A DNA stretch of 64,000 nt from CAVWSM01 sp963799425 (GCA_963799425.1 CAWCXA010000015.1:1-64000), one strand, 5' to 3'; positions 8,964-17,511 are shown, counted from the stretch's first letter. A program made the numbers and translations. The notes: generated by a model from the letters alone, not told the origin.

Positions 8964-9937
8964 CCGCCAGAACGAGGCTCGGAGCCGGAGGCTTCGCGCT
9001 GCTGTGCCTTGCACTCCTCGTTGCATTGATTACTACGCTGCAAGCTGCCCCGAAGGCAGACAGCGGGCCGCCGTTCGCGCGATACGACGACGAGATCGCG
9101 GACTACGGAGTCTGCCGCGGGCTGGACGACGACTGTTACAACGAGTGGAGTCTTGCCCGCAAGAATGATGGCGTGCAACGCGTCCTCGTCTTCACCGCAA
9201 CTGGCGTCTCGCGGCACGCGCATCTGGGACCACTGCTGCCGCCGGGGATGAACCCGCCGCTCACGCAGGCCCATGTTGCGCAGAACGCGATGGTCCGCTG
9301 GGGCCAGGAGGCCGGGTTCCAGGTCGACTGGACCGAGGACGTCAAGCAGTTGGATGCGCCTGCCAAGCTCGCTCCCTACGACGCGGTGGTCTTCCTCAGC
9401 AACTCGCGCACCATGCTCGACGACGCGTCGCAGACGGCGCTCCTGCAGTACGTGCGGTCCGGCGGCGGGTTCGTCGCAATCCACAACACGCTTGGCGCGA
9501 TGTACCACTGGCCGTGGTTCCAGGGCCTGCTCGGCGGGGCCAACTTCTACGACCACGGACCGCACCGTGGCGGCCAGGTTGTGACAGTCGACGACAAGGA
9601 CGCCTCGACCACGAACCTGCCGAAGCGGTGGGACTTCCGCGACGAGTGGTACAACCTCGTGCCGTTCCCCACTGACGTCCGTGTGCTAGCCGAGGTCGAC
9701 ACCAACACGTTCGAGAACGGCAGCGGCCAGGGCTTCAACGGTCACCCGGGCCATCCGGGCAACCACCCGGTCTCGTGGTGCCAGTACTACGACGGCGGCC
9801 GTTCCTGGGTGACCTCGCTGGGCCACGACTCGGCCGCGTGGACCGACGGCTCGACGCTGGTGGGTCAGGAGACGTTCAAGCAGCACATCCTTGGCGGCAT
9901 CCTCAGCGCGATGGGAGCCAAGCCGTTCTGCCAGTGA
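8960..9937 (+). CDS. ThuA-like domain protein, exported or membrane-anchored
   Basis: A 325-residue protein with an N-terminal hydrophobic segment (about residues 9-29) and a glutamine-amidotransferase-like ThuA fold. The fold shows VLVFTATG, the strand YDAVVFLSNS, and the characteristic GGGFVAIHNTLG. The late motif PVSWCQYYDGGRSWVTSLGH is typical of ThuA proteins. ThuA proteins occur in disaccharide utilisation loci and are linked to handling of 3-keto glycosides, but the catalytic role is uncertain. The gene overlaps the isomerase stop by ATGA and is the last gene of the first transcript. Confidence 0.88.
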   Translation: MTARTRLGAGGFALLCLALLVALITTLQAAPKADSGPPFARYDDEIADYGVCRGLDDDCYNEWSLARKNDGVQRVLVFTATGVSRHAHLGPLLPPGMNPPLTQAHVAQNAMVRWGQEAGFQVDWTEDVKQLDAPAKLAPYDAVVFLSNSRTMLDDASQTALLQYVRSGGGFVAIHNTLGAMYHWPWFQGLLGGANFYDHGPHRGGQVVTVDDKDASTTNLPKRWDFRDEWYNLVPFPTDVRVLAEVDTNTFENGSGQGFNGHPGHPGNHPVSWCQYYDGGRSWVTSLGHDSAAWTDGSTLVGQETFKQHILGGILSAMGAKPFCQ

Positions 9938-9973
9938 CGGTCGCACGGGCCACCTGAACTGAGTTGGCCGGAG

Positions 9974-10003
9974 CGGGCTGCTGCTTGACGCTGTGGCAGC
10001 CCG
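9974..10003 (+). terminator. Possible stem-loop terminator after the ThuA gene
   Basis: Inverted arms CGGGCTGC (9974-9981) and GCAGCCCG (9996-10003) form a perfect 8-bp stem with a 14-nt loop, followed by TTTCCG. It lies between the two LacI-controlled transcripts. The U tract is weak, so termination is only plausible. Confidence 0.45.
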
Positions 10004-10079
10004 TTTCCGCCTGCCCGCCTGCCTGGGAAACCCGTTGCGCACAAGGGTTTCTGACGCATGTCCTCTTGGTTCCAAGCTA

Positions 10080-10109
10080 TTGACGGGCCGCCGACGCCAC
10101 TACTAGCGT
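10080..10109 (+). promoter_or_regulatory. Putative promoter of the GSDH-LamG transcript
   Basis: TTGACG at 10080-10085 and TAGCGT at 10104-10109 are separated by 18 bp. Spacing and operator placement mirror the promoter at 933-962. The -10 box is weak, and TACTAG at 10101-10106 is an alternative. Confidence 0.45.
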
Positions 10110-10119
10110 CAGTCGCAAT

Positions 10120-10139
10120 CGCTTACGTAAGCGCTTACG
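10120..10139. promoter_or_regulatory. Composite LacI-type operator, copy 2
   Basis: CGCTTACGTAAGCGCTTACG contains a perfect 14-bp palindrome at 10120-10133 and an overlapping 12-bp palindrome GTAAGCGCTTAC at 10127-10138. It matches the operator at 975-994 at 18 of 20 positions. It lies 10 bp after the proposed -10 box and 44 bp before the start codon at 10184. Confidence 0.75.
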
Positions 10140-10183
10140 CACTACAGCTCCGCAACGTACAACGACGACGTGATGGAGGCACC

Positions 10184-12526
10184 ATGGGTAAGCAACGATG
10201 GTGGGCAGGCGCAGCCGCGCTCGCGGTGGTGACGGCCTTGTTGCCGGTCGCCGCAAGCGCAGATACCGGCCCAGTCGAGGACCCAGCGCCGGAGGAGACC
10301 CTCTCCAACCGCGGCATGGTCATCGAGGAGTTTGCACAGTTCCCCAAGACCGAGCCGATCCCAGCCCCGACCGACCGGCGGCTCATGCGGCACGCCCGCA
10401 TCAACCATCTCGGCGAGGTACCTGACGGATCGGGCCGGATGTACGTTCCCGACCTCAACGGCCCGCTCTACCTGGTCGAGGATGGCCAGCCGCAGGTATT
10501 CCTTGACGTCGCCCAGCAGTTCTCACCGGAGTTCTTCTCTGGTCGTGGCCTTGGCAGCGGCTTCGGCTTTGCCACGTTCCACCCCGCGTTCGCCGACAAC
10601 GGCAAGTTCTACACTGTCCACACGGAGCGGCCCGGCAACACGGCACCACCCCCGGATCCGACCACCTACCCCTCGCAGACGCCGACGTTCCTGCACTCGG
10701 TCGTCACCGAGTGGACCGCCAGTGACCCGTCGGCCGACACTTTCGCGGGAACGAGCCGCGAGGTACTGCGCCTCGGTTTCGGCGGCCAGGTGCACGCGAT
10801 CCAGCAGATCGACTTCAACCCTGCAGCCCAGCCCGGTGACGAGGACTATGGCTTGCTCTACCTCGCCGTGGGCGACGGTGGCCAGGGCGTCAATACGACG
10901 ATGGGGCAGGACACGACCAAGCCGTACGGCAAGATCCTGCGCATCGATCCTGCGGGCACCAACGGGCCCAACGGGCAGTACGGCATCCCGCCGACCAACC
11001 CGTTCGTCACCGATCCCGACGTGATCGACGAGATCTACGCGATCGGGATGCGTGACCCGCACCGGTTCAGCTTCGACACCCAGACCGGGCGCATGTACCT
11101 CGGCCACATCGGCGAGCATGCGATCGAGGCTGTGTACGAGGTCCAGGCTGGCGACAATTTCGGCTGGGGCATCCGCGAGGGTGCCTTCGAGTTCAACCCC
11201 GCAGTCGACCGGTGCAACCTCTACCCACTGCCGGAGAACGACGCGGAGTTCGGCTTCACCTACCCGGTCGCCGCATACGACCACGACCCGACGCCGGGAT
11301 GGTCGTGCACGAGCGATAGCGGGTACGCCATCAGCGGCGGCTTCGTCTACCGCGGTCACCAGGTTGATGACCTGCGCGGCAAGTACATTTTCGCCGACTT
11401 GGTGCAGGGACGCGTCTTCTTCACCGAAGCCAGCTCCATGGTGCGCGGTGCCGAGCCCGCCGAGATCAAGGAGCTCTCGATCTACGACACGACGGGCAAG
11501 CGGCTCGGGGTGCAGGATCTCGTCGGTGACGAGCGGGCCGACCTTCGCCTCGGTAGGGACTCCGCGGGCGAGCTCTACCTGGTGGCCAAGGCAAACGGCA
11601 AGATCTGGAAGGTCGTCGATTCGGTGCACCAGCGGGTGAAGCCAACTGTGCACGAGAGCATTGCCGACAACGTCGTCGCCTACTACGACTTCGAGCACCC
11701 ATTCCAGCAGGACGGAAGGGAAGAACTGGACCAGGGCACGTCGAACACGCTGCTGCGCCTGATCAACGGCGGCGAGTCGATGCGGGTGGCCGACAGCGCC
11801 CACCCAGGCAGCAACCAGGCCATCCAGCTCCAGCAGGTCGACCCCGTCAACAACGGCAATGACGACTGGAAGGCCGGCGTCTGCTTCGAAGGCGCGCTAG
11901 CCGGATGCGCGCGCACTTCGGGGGAGGCCACTGACGTCAACACGCTCGGCGCGTTCAACGGGGCCAAGGGCATCACCCTGATGGGCTGGTTCAAGATGAC
12001 CGGCCAGAACCCCAGCCCCAACACCGTTTCCGCCAACCCGAACGACTTCTACGGCGCGATCGGGCTCAGCGGAATCCTCAGCGGCAACTCCGACGGCCAC
12101 GCCGTGCGAGCATTGCTCGAGCTGATCGAGGTCAACGGTGAGATGCGGCTTGTGGCACTGGGGCGTCGAGTCGACACCGGGGCGTCGCAGACGTTCGCCG
12201 CGTCGGCACCATGGCAGACGCTGCTGCCGCAGAACGAGTGGGTGCATCTCGCCGCGACATTCGACTACCTCACGGGTGAGATGGCGCTCTACCGGAACGG
12301 CGAGAAGGTCGACGGCTTCTACACCGTGCAGGGCAACCCCTGGCAGGTCGACGGCGTCAGCGGAACGTCTCCGACCGACCCGCGTGGCATCAAGATCGGC
12401 GGAAGCTTCCCGCAGGACACGGTTGAGCGGAACCCGTGCAACTGCCGGGCCGACGGTCTGATGTTCCTTGACCGCACGGTGAGTGCTGACGAGGTCCGGC
12501 AGCAGTACCGCCAGTTGACCAGGTGA
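10184..12526 (+). CDS. Secreted glucose/sorbosone dehydrogenase-like beta-propeller with C-terminal LamG domain
   Basis: A 780-residue exported protein. The signal peptide cleaves after about Ala26 (ASA/DTG). Residues of about 60-480 form a GSDH-type six-bladed propeller, with motifs HLGEVPDGSGRMYVPD, GDGGQG, GKILRIDPAG and GMRDPHRFSFD, as in PQQ-dependent aldose dehydrogenases. Residues of about 510-780 form a concanavalin/LamG module, probably for carbohydrate binding (GITLMGWFKM, NEWVHLAATFDYLTGEMALYRNG). The ATG at 10184 follows GGAGG at 10175-10179. The start at 10058 would run through the operator. The likely role is oxidation of a sugar or glycoside outside the cell. PQQ dependence is family knowledge, and no PQQ genes are visible here. 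Confidence 0.88.
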   Translation: MGKQRWWAGAAALAVVTALLPVAASADTGPVEDPAPEETLSNRGMVIEEFAQFPKTEPIPAPTDRRLMRHARINHLGEVPDGSGRMYVPDLNGPLYLVEDGQPQVFLDVAQQFSPEFFSGRGLGSGFGFATFHPAFADNGKFYTVHTERPGNTAPPPDPTTYPSQTPTFLHSVVTEWTASDPSADTFAGTSREVLRLGFGGQVHAIQQIDFNPAAQPGDEDYGLLYLAVGDGGQGVNTTMGQDTTKPYGKILRIDPAGTNGPNGQYGIPPTNPFVTDPDVIDEIYAIGMRDPHRFSFDTQTGRMYLGHIGEHAIEAVYEVQAGDNFGWGIREGAFEFNPAVDRCNLYPLPENDAEFGFTYPVAAYDHDPTPGWSCTSDSGYAISGGFVYRGHQVDDLRGKYIFADLVQGRVFFTEASSMVRGAEPAEIKELSIYDTTGKRLGVQDLVGDERADLRLGRDSAGELYLVAKANGKIWKVVDSVHQRVKPTVHESIADNVVAYYDFEHPFQQDGREELDQGTSNTLLRLINGGESMRVADSAHPGSNQAIQLQQVDPVNNGNDDWKAGVCFEGALAGCARTSGEATDVNTLGAFNGAKGITLMGWFKMTGQNPSPNTVSANPNDFYGAIGLSGILSGNSDGHAVRALLELIEVNGEMRLVALGRRVDTGASQTFAASAPWQTLLPQNEWVHLAATFDYLTGEMALYRNGEKVDGFYTVQGNPWQVDGVSGTSPTDPRGIKIGGSFPQDTVERNPCNCRADGLMFLDRTVSADEVRQQYRQLTR

Positions 12527-12559
12527 TGCCAGCGACTCCGTAACACCGCAACAACCGAC

Positions 12560-12596
12560 GTTCGGGGGTGGGCCTGCAGAAGGTCCACCCCCGAAC
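12560..12596 (+). terminator. Strong stem-loop between the GSDH and Tat-isomerase genes
   Basis: Arms GTTCGGGGGTGG (12560-12571) and CCACCCCCGAAC (12585-12596) pair perfectly. The stem extends inward by one G-T wobble and two G-C pairs to a 7-nt loop. No U-run follows. It could be a weak terminator, an attenuator or an mRNA-stability element that sets lower expression of the downstream gene. Confidence 0.6.
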
Positions 12597-12624
12597 TCAT
12601 CTCCTTCGCGAAGGGCGCAGACAC

Positions 12625-13788
12625 ATGGACATGGACCGACGCATCTTCCTCAAGACGACTGCCGCGGCTGGAGCGGCCTTGGTCATGACGCAGACCGCCA
12701 CGGCGGCCGAGGCTCAGACCCAGGACGTCGCGAGTGGCACGAGTCGTGCGCGGGAGCCACAGCCGCCGCACATCACCTGGACGATCTTCTCGCGTCACCT
12801 TCAGTGGCTGACGACTCAAGCCTATTCGCAGAGCAACCCGTACGAGACAGGCATCCTGATCGGCGAGAAGGCCGCTGAGCTCGGCTACCGGGCAGTCAAC
12901 CTGACGGTCCGCAACACCGGACACGTTGATCCCAACCTAGTCGATGTCCGGACTAACCTCCCACGGATGCTGCAAGGCGTCCGCAGCACGGGAGCGACCT
13001 GCTCTTTCATCACGACGGACATCATCGACGACGTCACACCCATCGCCACGCGCAATGGCACCCCAGTCTTCGCGGACGACGTCCTGCGGTTCGCGCGCGA
13101 CGAAGGCATTGAGCTCTATCGCTGGGGCGGGTTCGCCTACAACGTGCAGCCGGATCCGCATACTGGTGCTCCGCAGCCGTTCGGTGACGAGGTGCTCGAG
13201 CAGCTTGCCGCGTTCCGCAAGCGCGTACGCGGCTTGGCACGACTCAACGATCGCCTGGGCATCACAGCCGCATACCACACGCACACGACCAACGGCACCA
13301 ACGCTCGGTCGGTCTGGGACCTGATGTACATCCTGGGCGACTACGACCCGAGAGAGCTCGGGATCAACTTCGACATCGGTCACATGACCAACGAAGGCAC
13401 GCTGACGTCCTGGCGAACCAACGTTCGCTATGCGATGTCGCACATCCGGAGCGTCGGGCTCAAGGATACGCTCGTGGAGCGAACTCCGGCGGGCACCGTA
13501 CGGAACGCGTGGAAGCCGGCGGGCACCGGAATGGTCCAGTGGCCGGAGTTCTTTCAGCTTCTGTTGCAGGGCGGCTTCTCGGGGCCAGGCGAGACGCACT
13601 ACGAGTACGACGTTGTCGGCCTGCTGGGTCAAACCGCGGTCCTCAACACCACGTTCTGGGCTGACCACGCACAGTTCGCATCGGGCAACCTCACCCCGGC
13701 GTTCATGACTGACGAGCTGAAGAAGGACCTCCTGACCTATAAGACCCAAGCCAGTGCCGCGGGCTGGAGTGCGGACCAGCTGACCTGA
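12625..13788 (+). CDS. Tat-exported sugar phosphate isomerase/epimerase family protein
   Basis: A 387-residue TIM-barrel protein. The N-terminus carries a twin-arginine signal (DRRIFLK followed by a hydrophobic stretch ending TATAAEA). The ATG at 12625 is used because it precedes the RR motif directly; a second ATG is at 12631. The barrel has a metal-site-like HTHTTNGTN segment, NFDIGHMTNEG and a late LKDTLVE. Tat export suggests a cofactor or metal loaded in the cytoplasm. It is the second exported enzyme of the second transcript and the third of the locus. Confidence 0.86.
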   Translation: MDMDRRIFLKTTAAAGAALVMTQTATAAEAQTQDVASGTSRAREPQPPHITWTIFSRHLQWLTTQAYSQSNPYETGILIGEKAAELGYRAVNLTVRNTGHVDPNLVDVRTNLPRMLQGVRSTGATCSFITTDIIDDVTPIATRNGTPVFADDVLRFARDEGIELYRWGGFAYNVQPDPHTGAPQPFGDEVLEQLAAFRKRVRGLARLNDRLGITAAYHTHTTNGTNARSVWDLMYILGDYDPRELGINFDIGHMTNEGTLTSWRTNVRYAMSHIRSVGLKDTLVERTPAGTVRNAWKPAGTGMVQWPEFFQLLLQGGFSGPGETHYEYDVVGLLGQTAVLNTTFWADHAQFASGNLTPAFMTDELKKDLLTYKTQASAAGWSADQLT

Positions 13789-13938
13789 CGTCGCCGAGGG
13801 AGCTCGTCAGCGGGACGCCGTTGTTCCAGCTGGTCATGTGCGATTACTCAGGCAAGCGCAGCTTCGACGACGACCCGTTTCGCCACTTGATGTGGCTTGA
13901 TCGCGAGCCCCCACCTCGTCCGTACGAAGGGTCCCTGG

Positions 13939-14556
13939 CTAGTTCAGAGTCAGGCTGTACGAATCGCCGTCCCGCTGGAAGCCGAGGCGGCCGTAGTACG
14001 GAGCGACCATCCCCGGCGGCGTACGTACCCGCCGGAAGCCACGGTCCTGGAACAAGCCGCTCCGCCGGTACACGAACTCGCCGGGCGTGAAGTCCTGGAA
14101 TCTGGGGGTCACGTAGTCCAGCTCTACCTGGGCCACGCCATCGCCTGCGTCCCGGACGATGACGACGCCAACCGTCTCGTCGCCATGCTGGATCAGGAAG
14201 GCAGTTCGCCCGGCGGCCGCACCGTCCCAGTCAAAGTTCGGGAAGATCCGGCTGATGTCCGCGCCATGCACGCGCAGCGTGTGGCCCAAGTACGCGTCGG
14301 TCGTGCCTACCTCGAGCACTTGGTAGGCGCGCTCGTCATGCCGCTCACGCATGAGCTTGCGAATGAACCAGACATTGATACCGGCCAGCACCGAGTTCAT
14401 CGCTACCATCGGCCAGATGCCCAGCATGGCGTTGAAGACGACGAGCACGAGGCTAGCCATGAGGTTGAGCACGCGAAAGCGAAGCACCCGGGCCTGCAAC
14501 AGCGAGTAGATCAACAGCACTGAGCCAGCCCAGCCGAGCGCGTCAAGCCATCCCAT
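13939..14556 (-). CDS. YgjV-like membrane protein with GNAT-like C-terminal tail
   Basis: A 205-residue protein with three hydrophobic segments in residues 5-70, matching the YgjV/inner-membrane pattern (WAGSVLLIYSLLQ, NLMASLVLVVFNAML). A soluble C-terminal part follows, ending YYGRLGFQRDGDSY, which resembles the last strands of a GNAT acetyltransferase. No acetyl-CoA loop (R/QxxGxG/A) is obvious, so enzymatic activity is doubtful. Function unknown. It is convergent with the catabolic locus; the 150 bp between them holds nothing I recognise. Confidence 0.7.
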   Translation of the reverse strand: MGWLDALGWAGSVLLIYSLLQARVLRFRVLNLMASLVLVVFNAMLGIWPMVAMNSVLAGINVWFIRKLMRERHDERAYQVLEVGTTDAYLGHTLRVHGADISRIFPNFDWDGAAAGRTAFLIQHGDETVGVVIVRDAGDGVAQVELDYVTPRFQDFTPGEFVYRRSGLFQDRGFRRVRTPPGMVAPYYGRLGFQRDGDSYSLTLN

Positions 14557-14580
14557 CGGCGCAGCGTACTGCGCTGGTTG

Positions 14581-15258
14581 CTAGCTGATCAGTCCGGAAA
14601 TGAGATTGATGGCACTGGCCACGATCACTACCCCGAACACGTACGACAGCCCTGCATGGCCAAGGATCGTACGCCGGATACGGGGATTGAGAATGGTCGT
14701 GTCGGACACCTGATACGTCATCCCGATGGTGAACGCGACGTAGGCGAAGTCGCGGAAGGTTGGGCGCACGGCGTCGGAGTCACCGAAGCTAATGCCCGGC
14801 GCCGTGGACTCGAAGTAGAGGTGTGCGTAGCGAAGGGTGTACACGGTATTGGCCACCGTCCACGACAGCGTGACAGTCACGACGACCACACCGACGAGAA
14901 GCAGTCGAACCGTGCCGCTCTCCTCTCCAGCCAGGCTGAGGGCGAAACCCACACCCAGAAGGCTGGCGACGCTGGCACCGAGCAACAGCAACGTGGCCGA
15001 AGCGCGCGTCTGGTCCTCGACCGTGGCCAACTGCTTGGTGCGCTCGCTGTCCGTTCGAATGATGATCGGGGTGGTGGTGATGAGGAAGGTCATCGCCGCG
15101 GCATCCCACCCCACGATCACAGCCAGCTCCCACGGAACCAATGGCGCGAGCAGCAGCGCAACGATGGCCCCGATGCCGGCCACGATGATCGCTCGTCGAA
15201 GCGCTGGGGCGTGCCACCCGAGTGACCGGTGGTACAGCGTGGGCGACGGCATGCTCAT
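14581..15258 (-). CDS. DUF1345 family membrane protein
   Basis: An integral membrane protein of about 225 residues with five or six hydrophobic segments, matching DUF1345 (motifs AIVIGWDAAAM and FRDFAYVAFTIGMTYQVSDT). The start is placed at ATG 15258; another ATG two codons later and an upstream one at 15297 are possible, and none has a strong ribosome-binding site. The family has no assigned function. It follows the YgjV-like gene's orientation with a 24-bp gap. Confidence 0.75.
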   Translation of the reverse strand: MSMPSPTLYHRSLGWHAPALRRAIIVAGIGAIVALLLAPLVPWELAVIVGWDAAAMTFLITTTPIIIRTDSERTKQLATVEDQTRASATLLLLGASVASLLGVGFALSLAGEESGTVRLLLVGVVVVTVTLSWTVANTVYTLRYAHLYFESTAPGISFGDSDAVRPTFRDFAYVAFTIGMTYQVSDTTILNPRIRRTILGHAGLSYVFGVVIVASAINLISGLIS

Positions 15259-15333
15259 GTCCGGAGTATCTCGTTCGTGACGCGTCGCGATCAGCAACGC
15301 GCGCTGAGTCGCGGCCTCGAATCGTTCCGGAAC

Positions 15334-15972
15334 TCATCGGCCAGTCTGATGCGAAAGCATGACTTCGACGAGGAGGGCCAAGCCGACGAGGATCATCGCC
15401 GCTCCAGAAATTCGGGAGATGTGGCGTGCGGCGGCTGGCTTGGCGTTCAGGATCGCCCGGGCACTGAGGCCGACGATCGTGTAGAAGACTCCGCAGGTTG
15501 CGACGAAGACCAGCCCCAGAAGGGCCAACTGCAGCGGCAGCGGCCAGGTGCCTTGTGAGTCGGTGAACTGGGGCAGCATGGCCACGAAGATCAGCAGACC
15601 TTTGGGGTTGAGGCCGCTGACGCCGATTCCTCGCCGCACGTGTGACCTGGTCGGGGGTCGGCTCGAGCTCGGGTTGGCGTCGGCGTGGAGGGAGCCGGGA
15701 TGGCGCAGGAGCGAGACGCCAAAGTAGATCAGGTAGCTCGCGCCTACCGTCGTGAGAGCGGTGAGGAGCAGGGGTGACTGCCCGACGACGGCACCGACCC
15801 CGGCGGCAACGAGCCCGGCGAGCAGGCTGTAGCCGAGCATCAGCCCGCTGACAGCCGGCACGACGACGTGGTCGCGGGCCGCCGAAGCGATCACGAACGC
15901 CCAGTCAGGGCCGGGCACGACGATCAGCAGGAAGGCCACGGTCCAGAAGGCGAGCAGCAGACTCGGGTTCAC
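15334..15972 (-). CDS. LysE-family amino acid exporter
   Basis: A 212-residue membrane protein with six hydrophobic segments of the LysE/RhtB translocator family. N-terminal VPGPDWAFVIASAARDH matches the conserved PGP motif, and GLNPKGLLIFVAMLPQF is the second family signature. It probably exports an amino acid or analogue. It is divergent from an Lrp/AsnC regulator, the standard arrangement for lysE-type exporters and their control genes. Confidence 0.88.
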   Translation of the reverse strand: MNPSLLLAFWTVAFLLIVVPGPDWAFVIASAARDHVVVPAVSGLMLGYSLLAGLVAAGVGAVVGQSPLLLTALTTVGASYLIYFGVSLLRHPGSLHADANPSSSRPPTRSHVRRGIGVSGLNPKGLLIFVAMLPQFTDSQGTWPLPLQLALLGLVFVATCGVFYTIVGLSARAILNAKPAAARHISRISGAAMILVGLALLVEVMLSHQTGR

Positions 15973-16084
15973 GACGAAGCTCTCAGGTGTGGGGCTGGTC
16001 TGGCTTCGACGTTATGACGATCCGGGTGGAATGTGTTCCTGATTTTCCCCCAATCACGCGCCTTTGGTGGAAGAATCCTCGACC

Positions 16085-16537
16085 GTGGACGCCATCGATA
16101 GGCAGATTCTTGCCGAGCTGCAGGCTGATGGGCGGCTCAGCGTCACTGACCTGGCCACCCGGATCGGATTGAGCATCTCCCCCACCCACCGGCGACTGCG
16201 CGACCTCGAGGCCAGCGGGGCGGTCCGCGGATACCGGGCGATCGTCGACCCCGAGAGGGTCGGCCTGGCATTCGAGGCACTCGTCTTCATCACGATGAAG
16301 CAGGAGGACCGCGAGACCCTGCTCGGCTTCGAGGAGGCTCTTGCGGCCATACCCAACGTCCTGCAGGCCCAGCGGCTGTTCGGGGATCCGGACTACCTGG
16401 TCAGGGTCCGGACCGCCGACCTCGCGGCGTACGCCGATCTCGAGGACAACACACTCTCGGCCCTCCCCGGAGTGCAGAGACTCAACTCCACGCTGGTCAT
16501 GAAGCAGGTCGTCACGGACCGAGCAATCCCGACCTGA
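16085..16537 (+). CDS. Lrp/AsnC-family transcriptional regulator
   Basis: An amino-acid-responsive regulator of 150 residues. The N-terminal winged HTH reads DRQILAELQADGRLSVTDLA, and the C-terminal RAM/AsnC ligand domain includes NVLQAQRLFGDPDYLVRV. The start is uncertain: GTG at 16085 gives the usual family N-terminus, but TTG 16064 and GTG 16067 are in frame. It is divergent from the LysE-type exporter 112 bp away and is its likely activator or repressor. Confidence 0.88.
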   Translation: MDAIDRQILAELQADGRLSVTDLATRIGLSISPTHRRLRDLEASGAVRGYRAIVDPERVGLAFEALVFITMKQEDRETLLGFEEALAAIPNVLQAQRLFGDPDYLVRVRTADLAAYADLEDNTLSALPGVQRLNSTLVMKQVVTDRAIPT

Positions 16538-16545
16538 GTGGGGTG

Positions 16546-17511
16546 CTAGCGCGGGTGGCGGGCGGCCGCGATGAAGCGCTCGCCGAGAATGCGTACCGCC
16601 GCTACGAGCTCCGGCGGCTCCAGCACATCGAAGTCGAACCCAAGCACCGCGACGTGCACGGCCAGGGCGTCGAGCGAGTTGGACCCGCTGTGCAAGATGC
16701 ACGTGCGGTCGTCTATCGCCTCCACCAGGCCGGTGTCCGGCGGCACTCTGTCGGCGACGACGGCGGCGGGTGCGTACATCCGGAACTGCGCGCGGTGGCG
16801 GTAGCGACCAGACGATAGCGCCCACGACGTTTGCGCGACCACCTCTTCGTTACTGGGCGGCTCGCGGGGCACGAAGCGCGGTCCCACCGGGATCTTCGGC
16901 TGCAATCGGTCGACTCGAAAGTTGCGCCAGTCCTGGCGGTCGAGATCCCAGCCGAGCAGATACCAGCGACGACCGGTGTGGACAAGCCGATGCGGCTCGA
17001 CCTCACGACGCGCGCTCGTGCCATCGTGCTTGCGGTAGTCAAAGCGCAGGCGCTGGTGGTCGCGACACGCGCCCGCGATCAGCGTCAACGTGTCGGCGTC
17101 GACGGTCGCCAGCCTTCCCGACATCGGCACGGTCATCGATTGCAGAACCGACACCCGGTGCCGAAGGCGTGACGGCAGCACCTGCTCGAGCTTGGCGAGC
17201 GCCCGCAGCGACGTCTCCTCGATGCCGGTGACCGTCCCCCCGGCAGCAGAACGGAGCCCCACGGCGACGGCCACCGCCTCCTCGTCGTCGAGTTGCAGCG
17301 GCGGCATGGCCGCGCCGGCACCCAGCCGGTAGCCGCCGTGGGTCCCGGTCGTCGCGTCCACGGGATAGCCCAGCGAGCGCAGCTTGTCGACATCGCGACG
17401 CACGGTGCGCGGAGTCACGCCGAGTCGATCGGCAAGGTCGGCACCGCTCCACTCCCGCGGTGTCTGCAGCAGCGAGAGCAGCCGCAGCAGCCGAGCCGAG
17501 GTCTCCAACAC
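16546..17511 (-). CDS. YafY-type HTH/WYL-domain transcriptional regulator
   Basis: A 321-residue regulator. The N-terminal HTH_11 domain (LADRLGVTPRTVRRDVDKL) is followed by a WYL domain (residues of about 140-225, with LVHTGRRWYLLGWDLDRQDW) and a WCX-type C-terminal part. GTG at 17511 is preferred because homologues typically begin at the LETSARLL segment; an upstream ATG at 17553 is in frame. WYL domains sense ligands, often nucleic-acid derived. It lies 60 bp downstream of the GH30 gene on the same strand and convergent with the Lrp gene. The target is unknown. Confidence 0.87.
   Translation of the reverse strand: MLETSARLLRLLSLLQTPREWSGADLADRLGVTPRTVRRDVDKLRSLGYPVDATTGTHGGYRLGAGAAMPPLQLDDEEAVAVAVGLRSAAGGTVTGIEETSLRALAKLEQVLPSRLRHRVSVLQSMTVPMSGRLATVDADTLTLIAGACRDHQRLRFDYRKHDGTSARREVEPHRLVHTGRRWYLLGWDLDRQDWRNFRVDRLQPKIPVGPRFVPREPPSNEEVVAQTSWALSSGRYRHRAQFRMYAPAAVVADRVPPDTGLVEAIDDRTCILHSGSNSLDALAVHVAVLGFDFDVLEPPELVAAVRILGERFIAAARHPR

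Noticed and set aside
13821..13938. Short open frame after the Tat-isomerase gene
   Set aside because: No family motif or ribosome-binding site; it runs antisense into the YgjV-like gene.
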